DNA of 64,000 nucleotides, from assembly GCA_002722545.1 (NCBI GenBank), contig PBMI01000037.1, positions 1 through 64,000 of the forward strand, in the 5' to 3' direction. The position numbers and the translations under genes were made by a program. Positions within the stretch are counted from its first letter, which is position 1. Each line of letters starts with the position of its first letter. Under the pieces are notes generated by a model, which saw only the letters and a program-made list of their open reading frames with translations, was not told the origin of the DNA and searched no databases. The DNA comes from Opitutia bacterium. GTDB taxonomy: Bacteria; Verrucomicrobiota; Verrucomicrobiia; Opitutales; Seribacteraceae. This document shows, piece after piece, positions 21,667 through 31,007 of this stretch.

Positions 21667-22967
21667 AGGCTTTCCCTTATTATTTTGGCAGGCTCGATCT
21701 TGGCTGCTCTACGAGCAGGTATCCAACTTGCGACGCTTACGAAAACAGTCGCAATCGCAATGGCCCAAATATAATGAGATGGGTCCCAGTTCACGACAAA
21801 GCTATCGGTCGAGAAGATTCCTCGAATTCTCAAGGGAATCTTCGAAATCCCGTAGGTCGCCAGGAAACCTGAAAGGCTTCCAAGAATTATGCCGCCAAGC
21901 AGTACAATTGCGCCTTGCCACAAGAAGACCGCTGAAACGTCTCGAGGCGTAAAACCGATGGAGCGCAGGATTGCGATATCACGGTTTTTCTCGATGACCA
22001 TGATCGCAAATACGTTGAACATGCCTAAACCTGAAAGTAACAGGATACTTGAAACCGTTATGGCAGAGGAAAGTCGAAGAGCCTTGAATACTTCGAGCCA
22101 AACTTTTTCTCGTTCTTGCCAACCGACTACTCTGTGGCCAAGAGTTTCTTGCATTTGGGCTGCTAATTCGGGCGCTTTTTCGGGGGCTTGAATCGAAACC
22201 TGAAAAATCGATCCTCCGAATGGTTTTCCAATAAAGGATCGAGCGGTCGACAAATCAAGGTAGATTCGGGTTTTGTCAATCTGGCTGACTCCTGTCTCGA
22301 AGATTCCAGCGACTCGTAATTGCTGGTTTTCGGTTCCTCCAATGAGAGAAACCCTATCCCCTTGTGAGAGCCTAAGGCGTTCGGCCAGACTACTGCCTAG
22401 AAGAACCCCGGACCGATCTGTATCCAACATGTCAATGCTCCCTTGGATAAGTTGGTTTTGCAATTCCGAGACCATGATGTGGTCCTTGATTCGAAGTCCG
22501 TGAATTTGAACGGTATGTTTCCTTGCTCCGGAGTCCAGTATGGCGCTTCCTTCGATGATTTCCGATATTCCCGACACTTCGGGGAATTCCCGCAAAGCTT
22601 CGCGAACGAGTTGAGGGTATTCGATGCCCTCTATATATCGTGCGTTTTCCCGAGAACGGAATAAAAAGCTTTCGCTTCCGTTATATGAAACTTTGCTTAC
22701 CGTGCCATCCATGTCCTGAAATTTGTCGGAAACTCGAATCGCTCCATTCGTTCCAAGAATCGTTCGGATAAAGAAAACCTCGAACCCGGATGTTTGAGCT
22801 TGAGTCACGACAAAGAAAGAAATGCCGAATACGATGCCCAATAAACTCATCGACATTGCCCGCTTCCGGGCGAAGACAAATCGAATGGCAAGTTGTAGAG
22901 CAATCAAACTCAAAGTTGGATCGGGTTGGTTACTTGATAGAAGAGTCCGCAAGTGAGGTCTTGACAC
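21663..22967 (-). CDS. ABC transporter permease (MacB/FtsX/LolC family)
   Basis: 434 aa; N-terminal TM, periplasmic domain, C-terminal three-TM FtsX-like core (FNVFAIMVIEKNRDIAILRSIGFTPRDV). Confidence 0.88.
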   Translation of the reverse strand: MSRPHLRTLLSSNQPDPTLSLIALQLAIRFVFARKRAMSMSLLGIVFGISFFVVTQAQTSGFEVFFIRTILGTNGAIRVSDKFQDMDGTVSKVSYNGSESFLFRSRENARYIEGIEYPQLVREALREFPEVSGISEIIEGSAILDSGARKHTVQIHGLRIKDHIMVSELQNQLIQGSIDMLDTDRSGVLLGSSLAERLRLSQGDRVSLIGGTENQQLRVAGIFETGVSQIDKTRIYLDLSTARSFIGKPFGGSIFQVSIQAPEKAPELAAQMQETLGHRVVGWQEREKVWLEVFKALRLSSAITVSSILLLSGLGMFNVFAIMVIEKNRDIAILRSIGFTPRDVSAVFLWQGAIVLLGGIILGSLSGFLATYGISKIPLRIRGIFSTDSFVVNWDPSHYIWAIAIATVFVSVASWIPARRAAKIEPAKIIRESL

Positions 22968-24057
22968 TTTGACCGGCGCGAAAGAGATGGGGAGTTCGGG
23001 TAATCACTCGTTCTCCTTGTTTCAAGCCTCCCAATATTTCTACCTCTTTCAAGTTTCTAGCCCCAGTATCAACTTCACGAATTTCAATTACACCATTTTT
23101 CTCCATGAATACGGAGTTTCCGACCAAGGCTTTTCGTGGTATAATAAGAGCCTGTTTTCGTACCGTTTTTATGATTTCCGCTCGTCCTGCTCCTCCGGTC
23201 GGAAGTTTTTGGTCCACGTCAAGTTTGAGGTATAATTTCCTTCGACCGGTATTGGGTTCGACAAGCGAAGAAAGTCGATCGACTTTGGCATCGAATACCC
23301 TCCGCCCAAAAGAAAACAGACTGACGCCTGCAGGCAGTCCTTCCTTCATCCCGGCATAATCTTCTTCGTTGAGGGACACTTCGATTATACGGGAGTTAGA
23401 ATTAATAAGACCTAGGGATTGCCCTGGGAAGACAATGTCACCGGGGGCAACCGATGAGGTTACGAATTCGCCGCTGATGGGGCTTTTGACGATCGTTTTT
23501 TGTAATGCCGCTTCGAGGTTTTCCAAAGTTGTTTGGAGCCTGTTGCCTTCCTCGTCGATTTCTAGTTTTTCCTGTTTAAGTTGGGCTCGTAGTTTTTGAA
23601 CCAGATTCTTTTTCTTTTCCAAGTCAAAAGAGGAAATCTTTCTTTCACCAGCTAGAATAAAGAGGTCCTCCAGTTGCTTGTTCTCCAACTCCAACTGAAT
23701 GGCAGTCGGTTGAGTCATGTTTTTTCTGGTGTCGTAATTCTTTTTGGAAAGGAGCGTTTGCCGGAGTTGACGTTGCAAGTCAACGGTATCCAATTGGACT
23801 AGAGTTTGATTCGCATCAACCTTGATCATTTTCCCGAATGGAAGTAAAGCCACTCTTTTGACCGTCCCTTGTGTTCTTGAACGTATTTCGTAACTGGATT
23901 CGGCAAGAACACGAACGTTTCCGCTGACGGAGTCTCTTATGTCCCCAATCCGAACTTGAGTAACAAACGCCTCGGCTTTCCATTCATTTTGAAAAAGTAA
24001 AATGACCGAGCCGATGGCGACGACAGCAATGATAAGGAAAAGGCTTTTACGGATCAT
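22930..24057 (-). CDS. Periplasmic adaptor subunit (MacA/HlyD family)
   Basis: 375 aa; N-terminal TM, barrel-sandwich and coiled coil, TIVKSPISGEFVTSSVAPGDIV, C-terminal IEIREVDTGARNLKEVEILGGLKQGERVI. Confidence 0.88.
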   Translation of the reverse strand: MIRKSLFLIIAVVAIGSVILLFQNEWKAEAFVTQVRIGDIRDSVSGNVRVLAESSYEIRSRTQGTVKRVALLPFGKMIKVDANQTLVQLDTVDLQRQLRQTLLSKKNYDTRKNMTQPTAIQLELENKQLEDLFILAGERKISSFDLEKKKNLVQKLRAQLKQEKLEIDEEGNRLQTTLENLEAALQKTIVKSPISGEFVTSSVAPGDIVFPGQSLGLINSNSRIIEVSLNEEDYAGMKEGLPAGVSLFSFGRRVFDAKVDRLSSLVEPNTGRRKLYLKLDVDQKLPTGGAGRAEIIKTVRKQALIIPRKALVGNSVFMEKNGVIEIREVDTGARNLKEVEILGGLKQGERVITRTPHLFRAGQSVKTSLADSSIK

Positions 24058-24068
24058 TTATCTAGCGG

Positions 24069-25406
24069 CTAATTCTTATTGAAGTTCGTTCGTTCATCAT
24101 AGAGATCACGGACTTTGAGGTAATCACTGACCGTCTTGGCCAGGTCTAGTTTCGATTCGTCCAAGGTAAGCCTGGCCTCAAAATGCAAGGTAGGTGTAAT
24201 TCGGTTTTGTTTGAATTCAAGAACGCTTTTTTCATAGCGGTTGTCCGCGACTTTGACCAATTGTCTGCTTACTTCTATCTTCTCGCTCAGGCTCGAGATT
24301 TGATTGTGTAAATCCTCTATGAGAAGGCGGAGAGATCTCGAATTTCTTTGCAGGCTCAGTTCATTCATCCTTTTTCTTGATCGAGCCGCCTCTTTTTTAC
24401 CCTTGCTCAAGGAAGAATCCCATATGTTCCATTTTGCCTCGATTCCAATAAGCAAGTTGTTTCTGTTGAGGCTTTCAGTGTTGTTGGCCAAGTCGACTTG
24501 ATCTTGGTAAACTGCACCAATCAAGTCGAGCTTGGGCTTAAGTTCGGCATCCGCTATCTTGATGAGGTTGTTTTCTTTCTCGATCTGATTTGTAAGATTT
24601 TCGAGCTCGGGAGAACTAAGACGAGATATGAGAATGGGAGGAGAACCGGAGAAAACATGTTTTTCGCAAAAGTTCGTGAACGCCGGAGTTTGGGCAAAGG
24701 TCAACCCTTTGGAATATCCGGTTTCCAAATAGAAAACCTTGCCTTGATAGTTTGCCTTCCTTTTTAAGTCGGAAAGTTTGATGGCTTGCTTCAATCTGGA
24801 TAACGAGGATTCATAAACAGTTAGATCCGAGACAAATCCGAGATCTCTGCGTCTCGTCAAATCCAATTCGTTTTGTTGAGCCAAGGCATAACTTGCCCCT
24901 GCCAATTCCTCTTCATAACGCAAAATTACCAAATCAAGAAAATCACTTCTGGTTTTTGATTGGTAGGATCGTTTGAGGGAGGCGTATTCCATCTTGGCGT
25001 TTTTTTCAGATAGTTCGGAAACCCTGCTTGCAGCCTTCAATGCCCCCCAATGGTAGAGTGGTTTCCTCAGGTAAACCGAGCCTAATACTCGATACTTGTG
25101 GTAAAAGCCTTGGGCAGGGCGATCTTCGTGTAGAGAGTGGGCTTGGGCATTTATACCTATTTTGAAGCCTTTCGAGCTATCCGAGATCATTTTTCCGGAT
25201 CGCGCTTGCATGACCAATTCCCTTTGCTCTTCAAGAAAAGGTGCCTTTTTGTCTAGATCCGACAGGACTGCGGAAAGCTCGGGGAAGAATATTTCGGGCT
25301 TATTTGGGTATTGCTCTTTTGTCTTTTCTTCTTGGGATATTAACTGTGTAACCGAAAAAGTCCAAGAGAGAAGAAAAAGGCAAAGTACTGTAAGGGTCTT
25401 ACTCAA
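24069..25406 (-). CDS. TolC-like outer membrane efflux protein
   Basis: 445 aa, signal peptide, long amphipathic coiled-coil regions; downstream-type partner of adaptor and ABC genes. Confidence 0.75.
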   Translation of the reverse strand: MSKTLTVLCLFLLSWTFSVTQLISQEEKTKEQYPNKPEIFFPELSAVLSDLDKKAPFLEEQRELVMQARSGKMISDSSKGFKIGINAQAHSLHEDRPAQGFYHKYRVLGSVYLRKPLYHWGALKAASRVSELSEKNAKMEYASLKRSYQSKTRSDFLDLVILRYEEELAGASYALAQQNELDLTRRRDLGFVSDLTVYESSLSRLKQAIKLSDLKRKANYQGKVFYLETGYSKGLTFAQTPAFTNFCEKHVFSGSPPILISRLSSPELENLTNQIEKENNLIKIADAELKPKLDLIGAVYQDQVDLANNTESLNRNNLLIGIEAKWNIWDSSLSKGKKEAARSRKRMNELSLQRNSRSLRLLIEDLHNQISSLSEKIEVSRQLVKVADNRYEKSVLEFKQNRITPTLHFEARLTLDESKLDLAKTVSDYLKVRDLYDERTNFNKN

Positions 25407-25473
25407 TGACCCGAATACTGATGGTAAGGAGCGAATTACTCAACTCGAATAAGACGAACCAAGTAAAGTTGAA

Positions 25474-26142
25474 TTAATCCGCAATACCCGAGGGGAAAAG
25501 CTCTTTGAGTTGATCTCCGATCCACTGGTCTGTTTGCCCTGAGGATTGCGAACGAAAGGAGGCAACTTGCTTTTCGGTGATTTCGGAAGCCGAGTTCCCC
25601 CAAGCTTGTCGAACGTAAGTGGTTACGTTCGCAATTTGTCGATCGTTGATGTTTACCGCGACCATCGCTTGCGAAGGCACTGAACCCCAAGTTTCACCCT
25701 TAACAATGATTTTCCCCTTCAAGCCTTTGAGAATTATGTTGGTGATGAGACCAGGGTCGGAGGTTACCCATTCTGAGCCAGCTAATGGAGGGAACTGATT
25801 GGGAATTCCTTCACCGTTAAGCTGGTGGCAAGATGCACAATTTTGGGCAAAGACCTTTTCACCCGAATCAATTTTACGTTTGAGTTTTTGCGCGACTAAT
25901 TCCTCGGGACTAAGTTGATTTTTCTTTTCTGCTGGGGGATGAAGTTGAAATTTGTTCGTCGTCTCGGCCAATTGGACGGAACAAAAAAAGATCAAGCAAC
26001 CAAATAGAAAGACGAAAACCAAAGGGGCGTGAAGGAATCCTATGGTCGGCGGATGTTTCTCATGGTTAAGATCTGCGTGTACTTCAACCATGTCTTCATC
26101 GGAATACAAAGGAATATCAGCGGGTTTTTTCTTCTCAGTCAT
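25474..26142 (-). CDS. Membrane-anchored c-type cytochrome (one CxxCH), CcoP-position subunit (start trimmed)
   Basis: FAQNCASCHQLNGEGIPNQFPPLAGSEWV; N-terminal TM anchor; overlaps upstream CcoO-like gene. Confidence 0.85.
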   Translation of the reverse strand: MTEKKKPADIPLYSDEDMVEVHADLNHEKHPPTIGFLHAPLVFVFLFGCLIFFCSVQLAETTNKFQLHPPAEKKNQLSPEELVAQKLKRKIDSGEKVFAQNCASCHQLNGEGIPNQFPPLAGSEWVTSDPGLITNIILKGLKGKIIVKGETWGSVPSQAMVAVNINDRQIANVTTYVRQAWGNSASEITEKQVASFRSQSSGQTDQWIGDQLKELFPSGIAD

Positions 26143-27341
26143 TGCACTTGTTTTGAGTGGGATGACAACTCCGCTGCAGTCCACATTTGCATGGGAGCTC
26201 TGTCCTTGATGGAGTCACGAATTTCCGCAACTTCCGCTGGGGATACTGCAGAAGCTGAATTACCCCAGGAGTTTCTTACAAAAGTGAGAACATCTGCAAT
26301 TTGTTGATCAGTCAAACTTCCTGGAGGAATACCAGGTGCAGTCATGACTCCATTGTAATTCACCCCATTAACTTCGATTTCACCCATAAGACCAAACAGG
26401 GAGATCTTTATGAGTCGATCTTTGTCACCCTTTACCCAGTCTGAGGCAGCCAAAGGAGGAAATGCAAGCGGTACCCCAAGCCCAGTGGGTTGGTGGCAGG
26501 TAACGCATCCTCCGCCTCCTGGCCCAATTTTGGTGTAAACTTCTTTTCCTGCACTCATTTGTTCTGAAATGTCTGCAAGTGCTTTCGGGGAGGCAGGATA
26601 GTTCACCCAATCCGGAATACCTTCGATTACAGTGGTGTTGGTCTCAATTGTTTTTTCATCTGTTTCGACGAAAGGACTCTCTGGTAATTCATAATCTTGT
26701 TTTAAGGCTCGAAGATAGGCAACGATTCGATTAGCCCGAATACTTGGAATAATATACCTTGTTTTGTTCTCATCTCCACTGCTACCAACAGGGGGCAAAA
26801 CTGAAATTGTTCCGTCCTTGGGTTGGTCCGAGACTTCATAGAGGAAGGGACTTGGCGGACAAATTGAATCGGGAACCAATGATTGAGGCTCAAAGAGGTG
26901 TTGGTGTAACCAATTTTGGTCGTTTTCATTCATGCCGAAATTAGCCAAGTCTGGGCCAACTCTAGTGTTTCCAAGCATAACATGATCCTGAAGGACGTAA
27001 TCGCGAGCCATGGATGCTCTTTTCCCCCACCCTCTTTCGATGTCTATGCCTGCTTCGATGACTCGGTTACCATTTGGGCCTTTTTTAGTGAAAAGACGAA
27101 CTTGTTGAGTGTGACATGTAACGCACCCCAAGGACAGATACTCCTCTGCTCCCTGCTTGGCAATACCTGACATGTCTTTAGGAAATAGTTCGGCATCGGG
27201 AGGTCTGCTACCATCATCCTCAAGGATTTGAGATTCCGGGGACAAATCGCCGTATTGAAGGTTGGCACCCACAACAAATGCGAGCCAAGCAAAGGCAAGG
27301 GTTGATAAAATACCGAAAGAAAACTTGAAGATGTTGTTCAT
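26139..27341 (-). CDS. CcoO-like cytochrome c subunit fused to a second cytochrome c domain
   Basis: CcoO-type LGCVTCHTQQVRLFTKKG, RGWGKRASMARDYVLQDHVMLGNTRVGPDLANFG; second heme GGGCVTCHQPTGLGVPLAFPPLAASDWV. Confidence 0.85.
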   Translation of the reverse strand: MNNIFKFSFGILSTLAFAWLAFVVGANLQYGDLSPESQILEDDGSRPPDAELFPKDMSGIAKQGAEEYLSLGCVTCHTQQVRLFTKKGPNGNRVIEAGIDIERGWGKRASMARDYVLQDHVMLGNTRVGPDLANFGMNENDQNWLHQHLFEPQSLVPDSICPPSPFLYEVSDQPKDGTISVLPPVGSSGDENKTRYIIPSIRANRIVAYLRALKQDYELPESPFVETDEKTIETNTTVIEGIPDWVNYPASPKALADISEQMSAGKEVYTKIGPGGGGCVTCHQPTGLGVPLAFPPLAASDWVKGDKDRLIKISLFGLMGEIEVNGVNYNGVMTAPGIPPGSLTDQQIADVLTFVRNSWGNSASAVSPAEVAEIRDSIKDRAPMQMWTAAELSSHSKQVQ

Positions 27342-28750
27342 CAGGCTGTTTTCTCTTTCTTTTCAATGTCGGATTCGAAGAGGGCAGCAAAGGGGTTGGG
27401 GAAAATGACCTTCCAAACGTTGATGACGAATACCAATTGCGACAAACCTAGGATCACGAATGCGTACTTGGTAATTTTGAAATAAGGTTGAACTGAAGTT
27501 ATAACCGAGGAAGACCAATCAAGAGAGGTTTGCTGTGCCAGTACACCATGAGTCAACCCACCTATCAGGTAGGCGAGTAACAAAATAAGCACCCCGAAAG
27601 CTGAAGTCCAAAAGTGAAAGGATTTGGCCGATTTGCCGATCTCTTTCCCTGTGATCTTGGGTAACATATGATACACCATCCCAAATATGATCATACTGAA
27701 AAACCCGTAAACCCGTTGGTTGAAATGGAACTCGTTGATGATCGAGAACTGAGTAAGCTTGGCTACGTCGGGAAGTGAGAATATCACGCCGATGTAACTG
27801 GACAAGGTGTAGGAAATCGTTCCGAAAATAACAAACCTCAAGGGCAGGTTGTTCCATACTTTACCGATGTCTCTGAACGCAGTGGCGTGAAAGTTAGTCG
27901 AAGCAACGGCAATGGGAAAGATCATTGCGATGCTCATTACCGTACCGACGGCAGGAATCCACATGGGGACGGGACCACCTTCCAAATGATGAACGACGGA
28001 CCAAGGAGCAAGTGCAGCAATGCACCAAAATCCAAAAATTGCCAAGTAATACTTGTCAATGGCTTTGCCTATGATCGAAGGAATAATGTAGTAGGCTGCA
28101 CCAAGCGCCATGGGCGTCAACCAAAGCCAAATTAAACTTTGTCCGAACCACAAAGACAATACGCTGGGCAAAGTTCCTCTTGCCGGGTTTATTTCCAAAC
28201 CATTCCAAGCAATGAGGAAAAGTGCTGGAAACCATATGAGCGAAGCTAAAATGAACCACTGTGGAGCAATGGTATTCGGGTTCTTTCGGGAGCGATGGAT
28301 AACCAAAGCAAGAAAGGCGAAAATTGCGTAAGATATGAAGAGCGCCGGCCATACAATCGTTGGCATTTCGAGCATTTCGTGAGAATTCATGTGGCCATCC
28401 AAAATGCCCAACAGTCCGAAGCTTATAGCCATATTCCAAATGACGCCGGAGAATAAAAGTAAAATTCTACCCCTTATTTCAACCTGAGACAAACGAGCGA
28501 TAATCCATAAAGTAACGGCAAAAATGGAATTACCGCCCCATCCATAGACAAAAGCGTTGGCTTGCGCTATTTTGATTTTGCCATAAGTGAAAAATTCGTA
28601 AGAAGAAAGAAAAAAAGGATCCGTTAATTTGGCTGCTGCGACATAGGCTAGTAAAGCGGCAGCGAGTAACCAAAGCCCGGCGGAAGCTACGAAAAAAGAA
28701 ACCACTATTTTCGCGGAGCGATCAATGACTTGTTCGGGAGTTTCTTTCAC
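27341..28750 (-). CDS. cbb3-type oxidase subunit I (CcoN)-like protein with atypical metal ligands
   Basis: 469 aa, about 12 TM; VYGWGGNSIFA, LWFGQSLIWLWLTPMALGAAYYIIP, PWSVVHHLEGGPVP, NEFHFNQRVYGFFSMIIFGMVYHMLPK align with CcoN segments but several ligand positions differ. Confidence 0.8.
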   Translation of the reverse strand: MKETPEQVIDRSAKIVVSFFVASAGLWLLAAALLAYVAAAKLTDPFFLSSYEFFTYGKIKIAQANAFVYGWGGNSIFAVTLWIIARLSQVEIRGRILLLFSGVIWNMAISFGLLGILDGHMNSHEMLEMPTIVWPALFISYAIFAFLALVIHRSRKNPNTIAPQWFILASLIWFPALFLIAWNGLEINPARGTLPSVLSLWFGQSLIWLWLTPMALGAAYYIIPSIIGKAIDKYYLAIFGFWCIAALAPWSVVHHLEGGPVPMWIPAVGTVMSIAMIFPIAVASTNFHATAFRDIGKVWNNLPLRFVIFGTISYTLSSYIGVIFSLPDVAKLTQFSIINEFHFNQRVYGFFSMIIFGMVYHMLPKITGKEIGKSAKSFHFWTSAFGVLILLLAYLIGGLTHGVLAQQTSLDWSSSVITSVQPYFKITKYAFVILGLSQLVFVINVWKVIFPNPFAALFESDIEKKEKTA

Positions 28751-28757
28751 AATATGC

Positions 28758-29060
28758 TCAAGGTGCGGTTGTGTTTACGGGATGGTAGCGCTCTTTGATG
28801 ACGTTGCGCATTACTGATTCCAAAGATGAATTATTTTCGTAATTAAAAGACTCGACCATTTGGTTGAACTTTTCGGATTCCATACGATGCAATTCGATCT
28901 TTCCCAAACGTTCTTTGGTGGTGTCTTCTGAAACGGGAAGAGGTTCGTCCTGTCTGAAAATTTCTTGAATGAAAAAGAAGGCGGTAATGATAATCGCAGC
29001 AACGATCAAAGTAGCGAAAATGCTGAAACCGTCGGCACGTTGTAGCTTCGGATCACTCAT
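28758..29060 (-). CDS. Small single-TM protein of ACIII/oxidase operon (start trimmed)
   Basis: MSDPKLQRADGFSIFATLIVAAIIITAFFFIQEIF...; about 100 aa, overlaps the actF stop. Confidence 0.65.
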   Translation of the reverse strand: MSDPKLQRADGFSIFATLIVAAIIITAFFFIQEIFRQDEPLPVSEDTTKERLGKIELHRMESEKFNQMVESFNYENNSSLESVMRNVIKERYHPVNTTAP

Positions 29061-30336
29061 GATAGTTGAGCGATTCAAGAATTCTCGGGTCGCGAACAGG
29101 AATCGACTCGGCTTCGCTTGATTTGTAGCTCCTGCAAACGGCCCAAGCACAGATGCAACCTACACCGAAGAGAGACGCCAAACCCCAAAGCAGGTAACTC
29201 CCGAAAAAAGGTCGAGCCTCCATGCCCACGGCTGATCCGGGAGCAATTTCCCTTCCAGGAATTATATTCCAGTATAGATCGAGTAGGTGAAAAAGCAAAA
29301 TCCAACATACGATGAAGACAATGCGTGGTGCCACGATTTTGTTGCGGTAGAAAAGGAGATAAAGGAAAGGAAAAAAGAAGTGACCGAAGATCAAACCCAT
29401 ACTGACCCAAAACCATCCCGATCGTTCACCTGTATTGGGGTTGATTTCTCGAATGGTGTACCAAAAGGTTTCCTCCGGGATGTTAGCGCTGTAGATAAGA
29501 AAGTATTGAGAAAAGCTGATGTAAGCCCAAAAGACGGTAAAAGCCAGTGAGAGGCATGCCAAATCGTATTGATGAGCTTGTTTGTAGATTCCTTGGAGGG
29601 ACCCTTTTGTCGAAAGGTAGAGGCATGTGATGATCGTTACGGCAAGGGCGGCGCGAATGGAACCTGCGAAGAACCAAACACCGTACATGGTGGAGAACCA
29701 TTGATATTCGAGACTCATGAACATGTCGAACGCTCCGAAAGTCAAAGCCAATGCTGCTGCAGGAATACCGACTGCGGATAATTTCATCCCCAAGTGAGTC
29801 CACTTCGGGTCACCGTCAAGGTCTTGGGAAAATGATACTTTACGCATCCAATAGCCTAAACCGCAAAAAATTGCAAAGTATAGAATCATCCGAAATACGA
29901 AAAAATATAGGTTGAGGTAACTGGCTTTCTTTTGGTGAAGAACATCTTCTCCGACGGTTATTTCGGAGGTAACTTCGATCGTACTAGTTGCCGGGTTGAC
30001 CCAAGACCATAGGATACCGGAGTTGTCTCCGCCGAAAAGGGCAAAGGCCACAAGTGGAGCAAAACAGAGAGCCAACCAAGGGAAAGCAGCTAATCCATGT
30101 TCGAGTTGCCGGCGGACGATGGGAGTCCATTCGGAGTTGAAAACGCGGAAAATCATAATCAGCATGAGCATGCCAATTGCCACACTTAGCCAAAATGCGG
30201 ATCCCCAAAGCCAACCAAGAAATGGTGATTTGTCATTGGAATTCCAACCATGGATCAACCCCAACAAGCCGGTGCCTAAACCGAGAGTGGCTCCACCTAA
30301 TAGTTTGATTTGAAGATCTGTCTTCTCGGCACTCAT
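29053..30336 (-). CDS. actF: Alternative complex III subunit ActF (NrfD-like quinol-binding membrane protein; start trimmed)
   Basis: About 427 aa polytopic protein with the expected position and topology downstream of actE. Confidence 0.85.
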   Translation of the reverse strand: MSAEKTDLQIKLLGGATLGLGTGLLGLIHGWNSNDKSPFLGWLWGSAFWLSVAIGMLMLIMIFRVFNSEWTPIVRRQLEHGLAAFPWLALCFAPLVAFALFGGDNSGILWSWVNPATSTIEVTSEITVGEDVLHQKKASYLNLYFFVFRMILYFAIFCGLGYWMRKVSFSQDLDGDPKWTHLGMKLSAVGIPAAALALTFGAFDMFMSLEYQWFSTMYGVWFFAGSIRAALAVTIITCLYLSTKGSLQGIYKQAHQYDLACLSLAFTVFWAYISFSQYFLIYSANIPEETFWYTIREINPNTGERSGWFWVSMGLIFGHFFFPFLYLLFYRNKIVAPRIVFIVCWILLFHLLDLYWNIIPGREIAPGSAVGMEARPFFGSYLLWGLASLFGVGCICAWAVCRSYKSSEAESIPVRDPRILESLNYHE

Positions 30337-31001
30337 GAATCCTTGCCTTTCTCTTCTGAGTTGGTTGCTCCCCCTACATAGGATTGGAGGGCTCGAAGAT
30401 AAAGAACGATGGCCCACCTTTCCCGCGGGTTAAGTTTGTCTTTGAGTCCAAGCATGATTTGCGAAGCCGAACCGTGGGTGATTGCGTTGTAAATCTGACC
30501 ATCGGGCCAAGGAGCTGCGGACTCAAGGTAGGATCCACTTTGCGATGGATCGGAAAGATTGCGAGGAGCCAAACCAAACTGAGATGTGACCCCAAGGCCA
30601 TTGCCGTATTTTCCGTGGCAAATGGCACAGTGAATGTCATAGCCTTCTTGACCCATCCTCATAAGGCTTAGATCAATGTCAGCTTCTTTAGGGATGTTAA
30701 GAACCCATTGTCCATCTGAAGTTTTACCAGTTCGAAACTCAACACTTCCGAAGATGGGTGTGGGAGAAAAGACATTTTCCAAATTTAGACCGTTTCCCCG
30801 CAATGCGGTTCCTTGAACGGGGAGCCTGTCTGCTCGGTTGTCGGCGTAGAAATCATTTACTACTTGAGGTTTATACTTAGCTTGCCGATCCATATCAGGA
30901 AAAACTTCCAAAGGCGGACTTTTTGCAGTTTTGCCACGGAAACCGAGAATGGAAACGAGGGTTCCCACCAAAACAATGAACATTGGTATGAAATATCTCA
31001 T
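30333..31001 (-). CDS. actE: Alternative complex III subunit ActE (monoheme cytochrome c)
   Basis: YDIHCAICHGKYGNGLG heme c motif; N-terminal hydrophobic segment; operon position. Confidence 0.88.
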   Translation of the reverse strand: MRYFIPMFIVLVGTLVSILGFRGKTAKSPPLEVFPDMDRQAKYKPQVVNDFYADNRADRLPVQGTALRGNGLNLENVFSPTPIFGSVEFRTGKTSDGQWVLNIPKEADIDLSLMRMGQEGYDIHCAICHGKYGNGLGVTSQFGLAPRNLSDPSQSGSYLESAAPWPDGQIYNAITHGSASQIMLGLKDKLNPRERWAIVLYLRALQSYVGGATNSEEKGKDS

Positions 31002-31007
31002 ACTTGT

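Noticed and set aside
20971-25406. ABC/adaptor/TolC cluster as a novel secretion system
   Set aside because: Gene content matches ordinary MacAB-TolC-like tripartite efflux with a separate ATPase; nothing unusual found.
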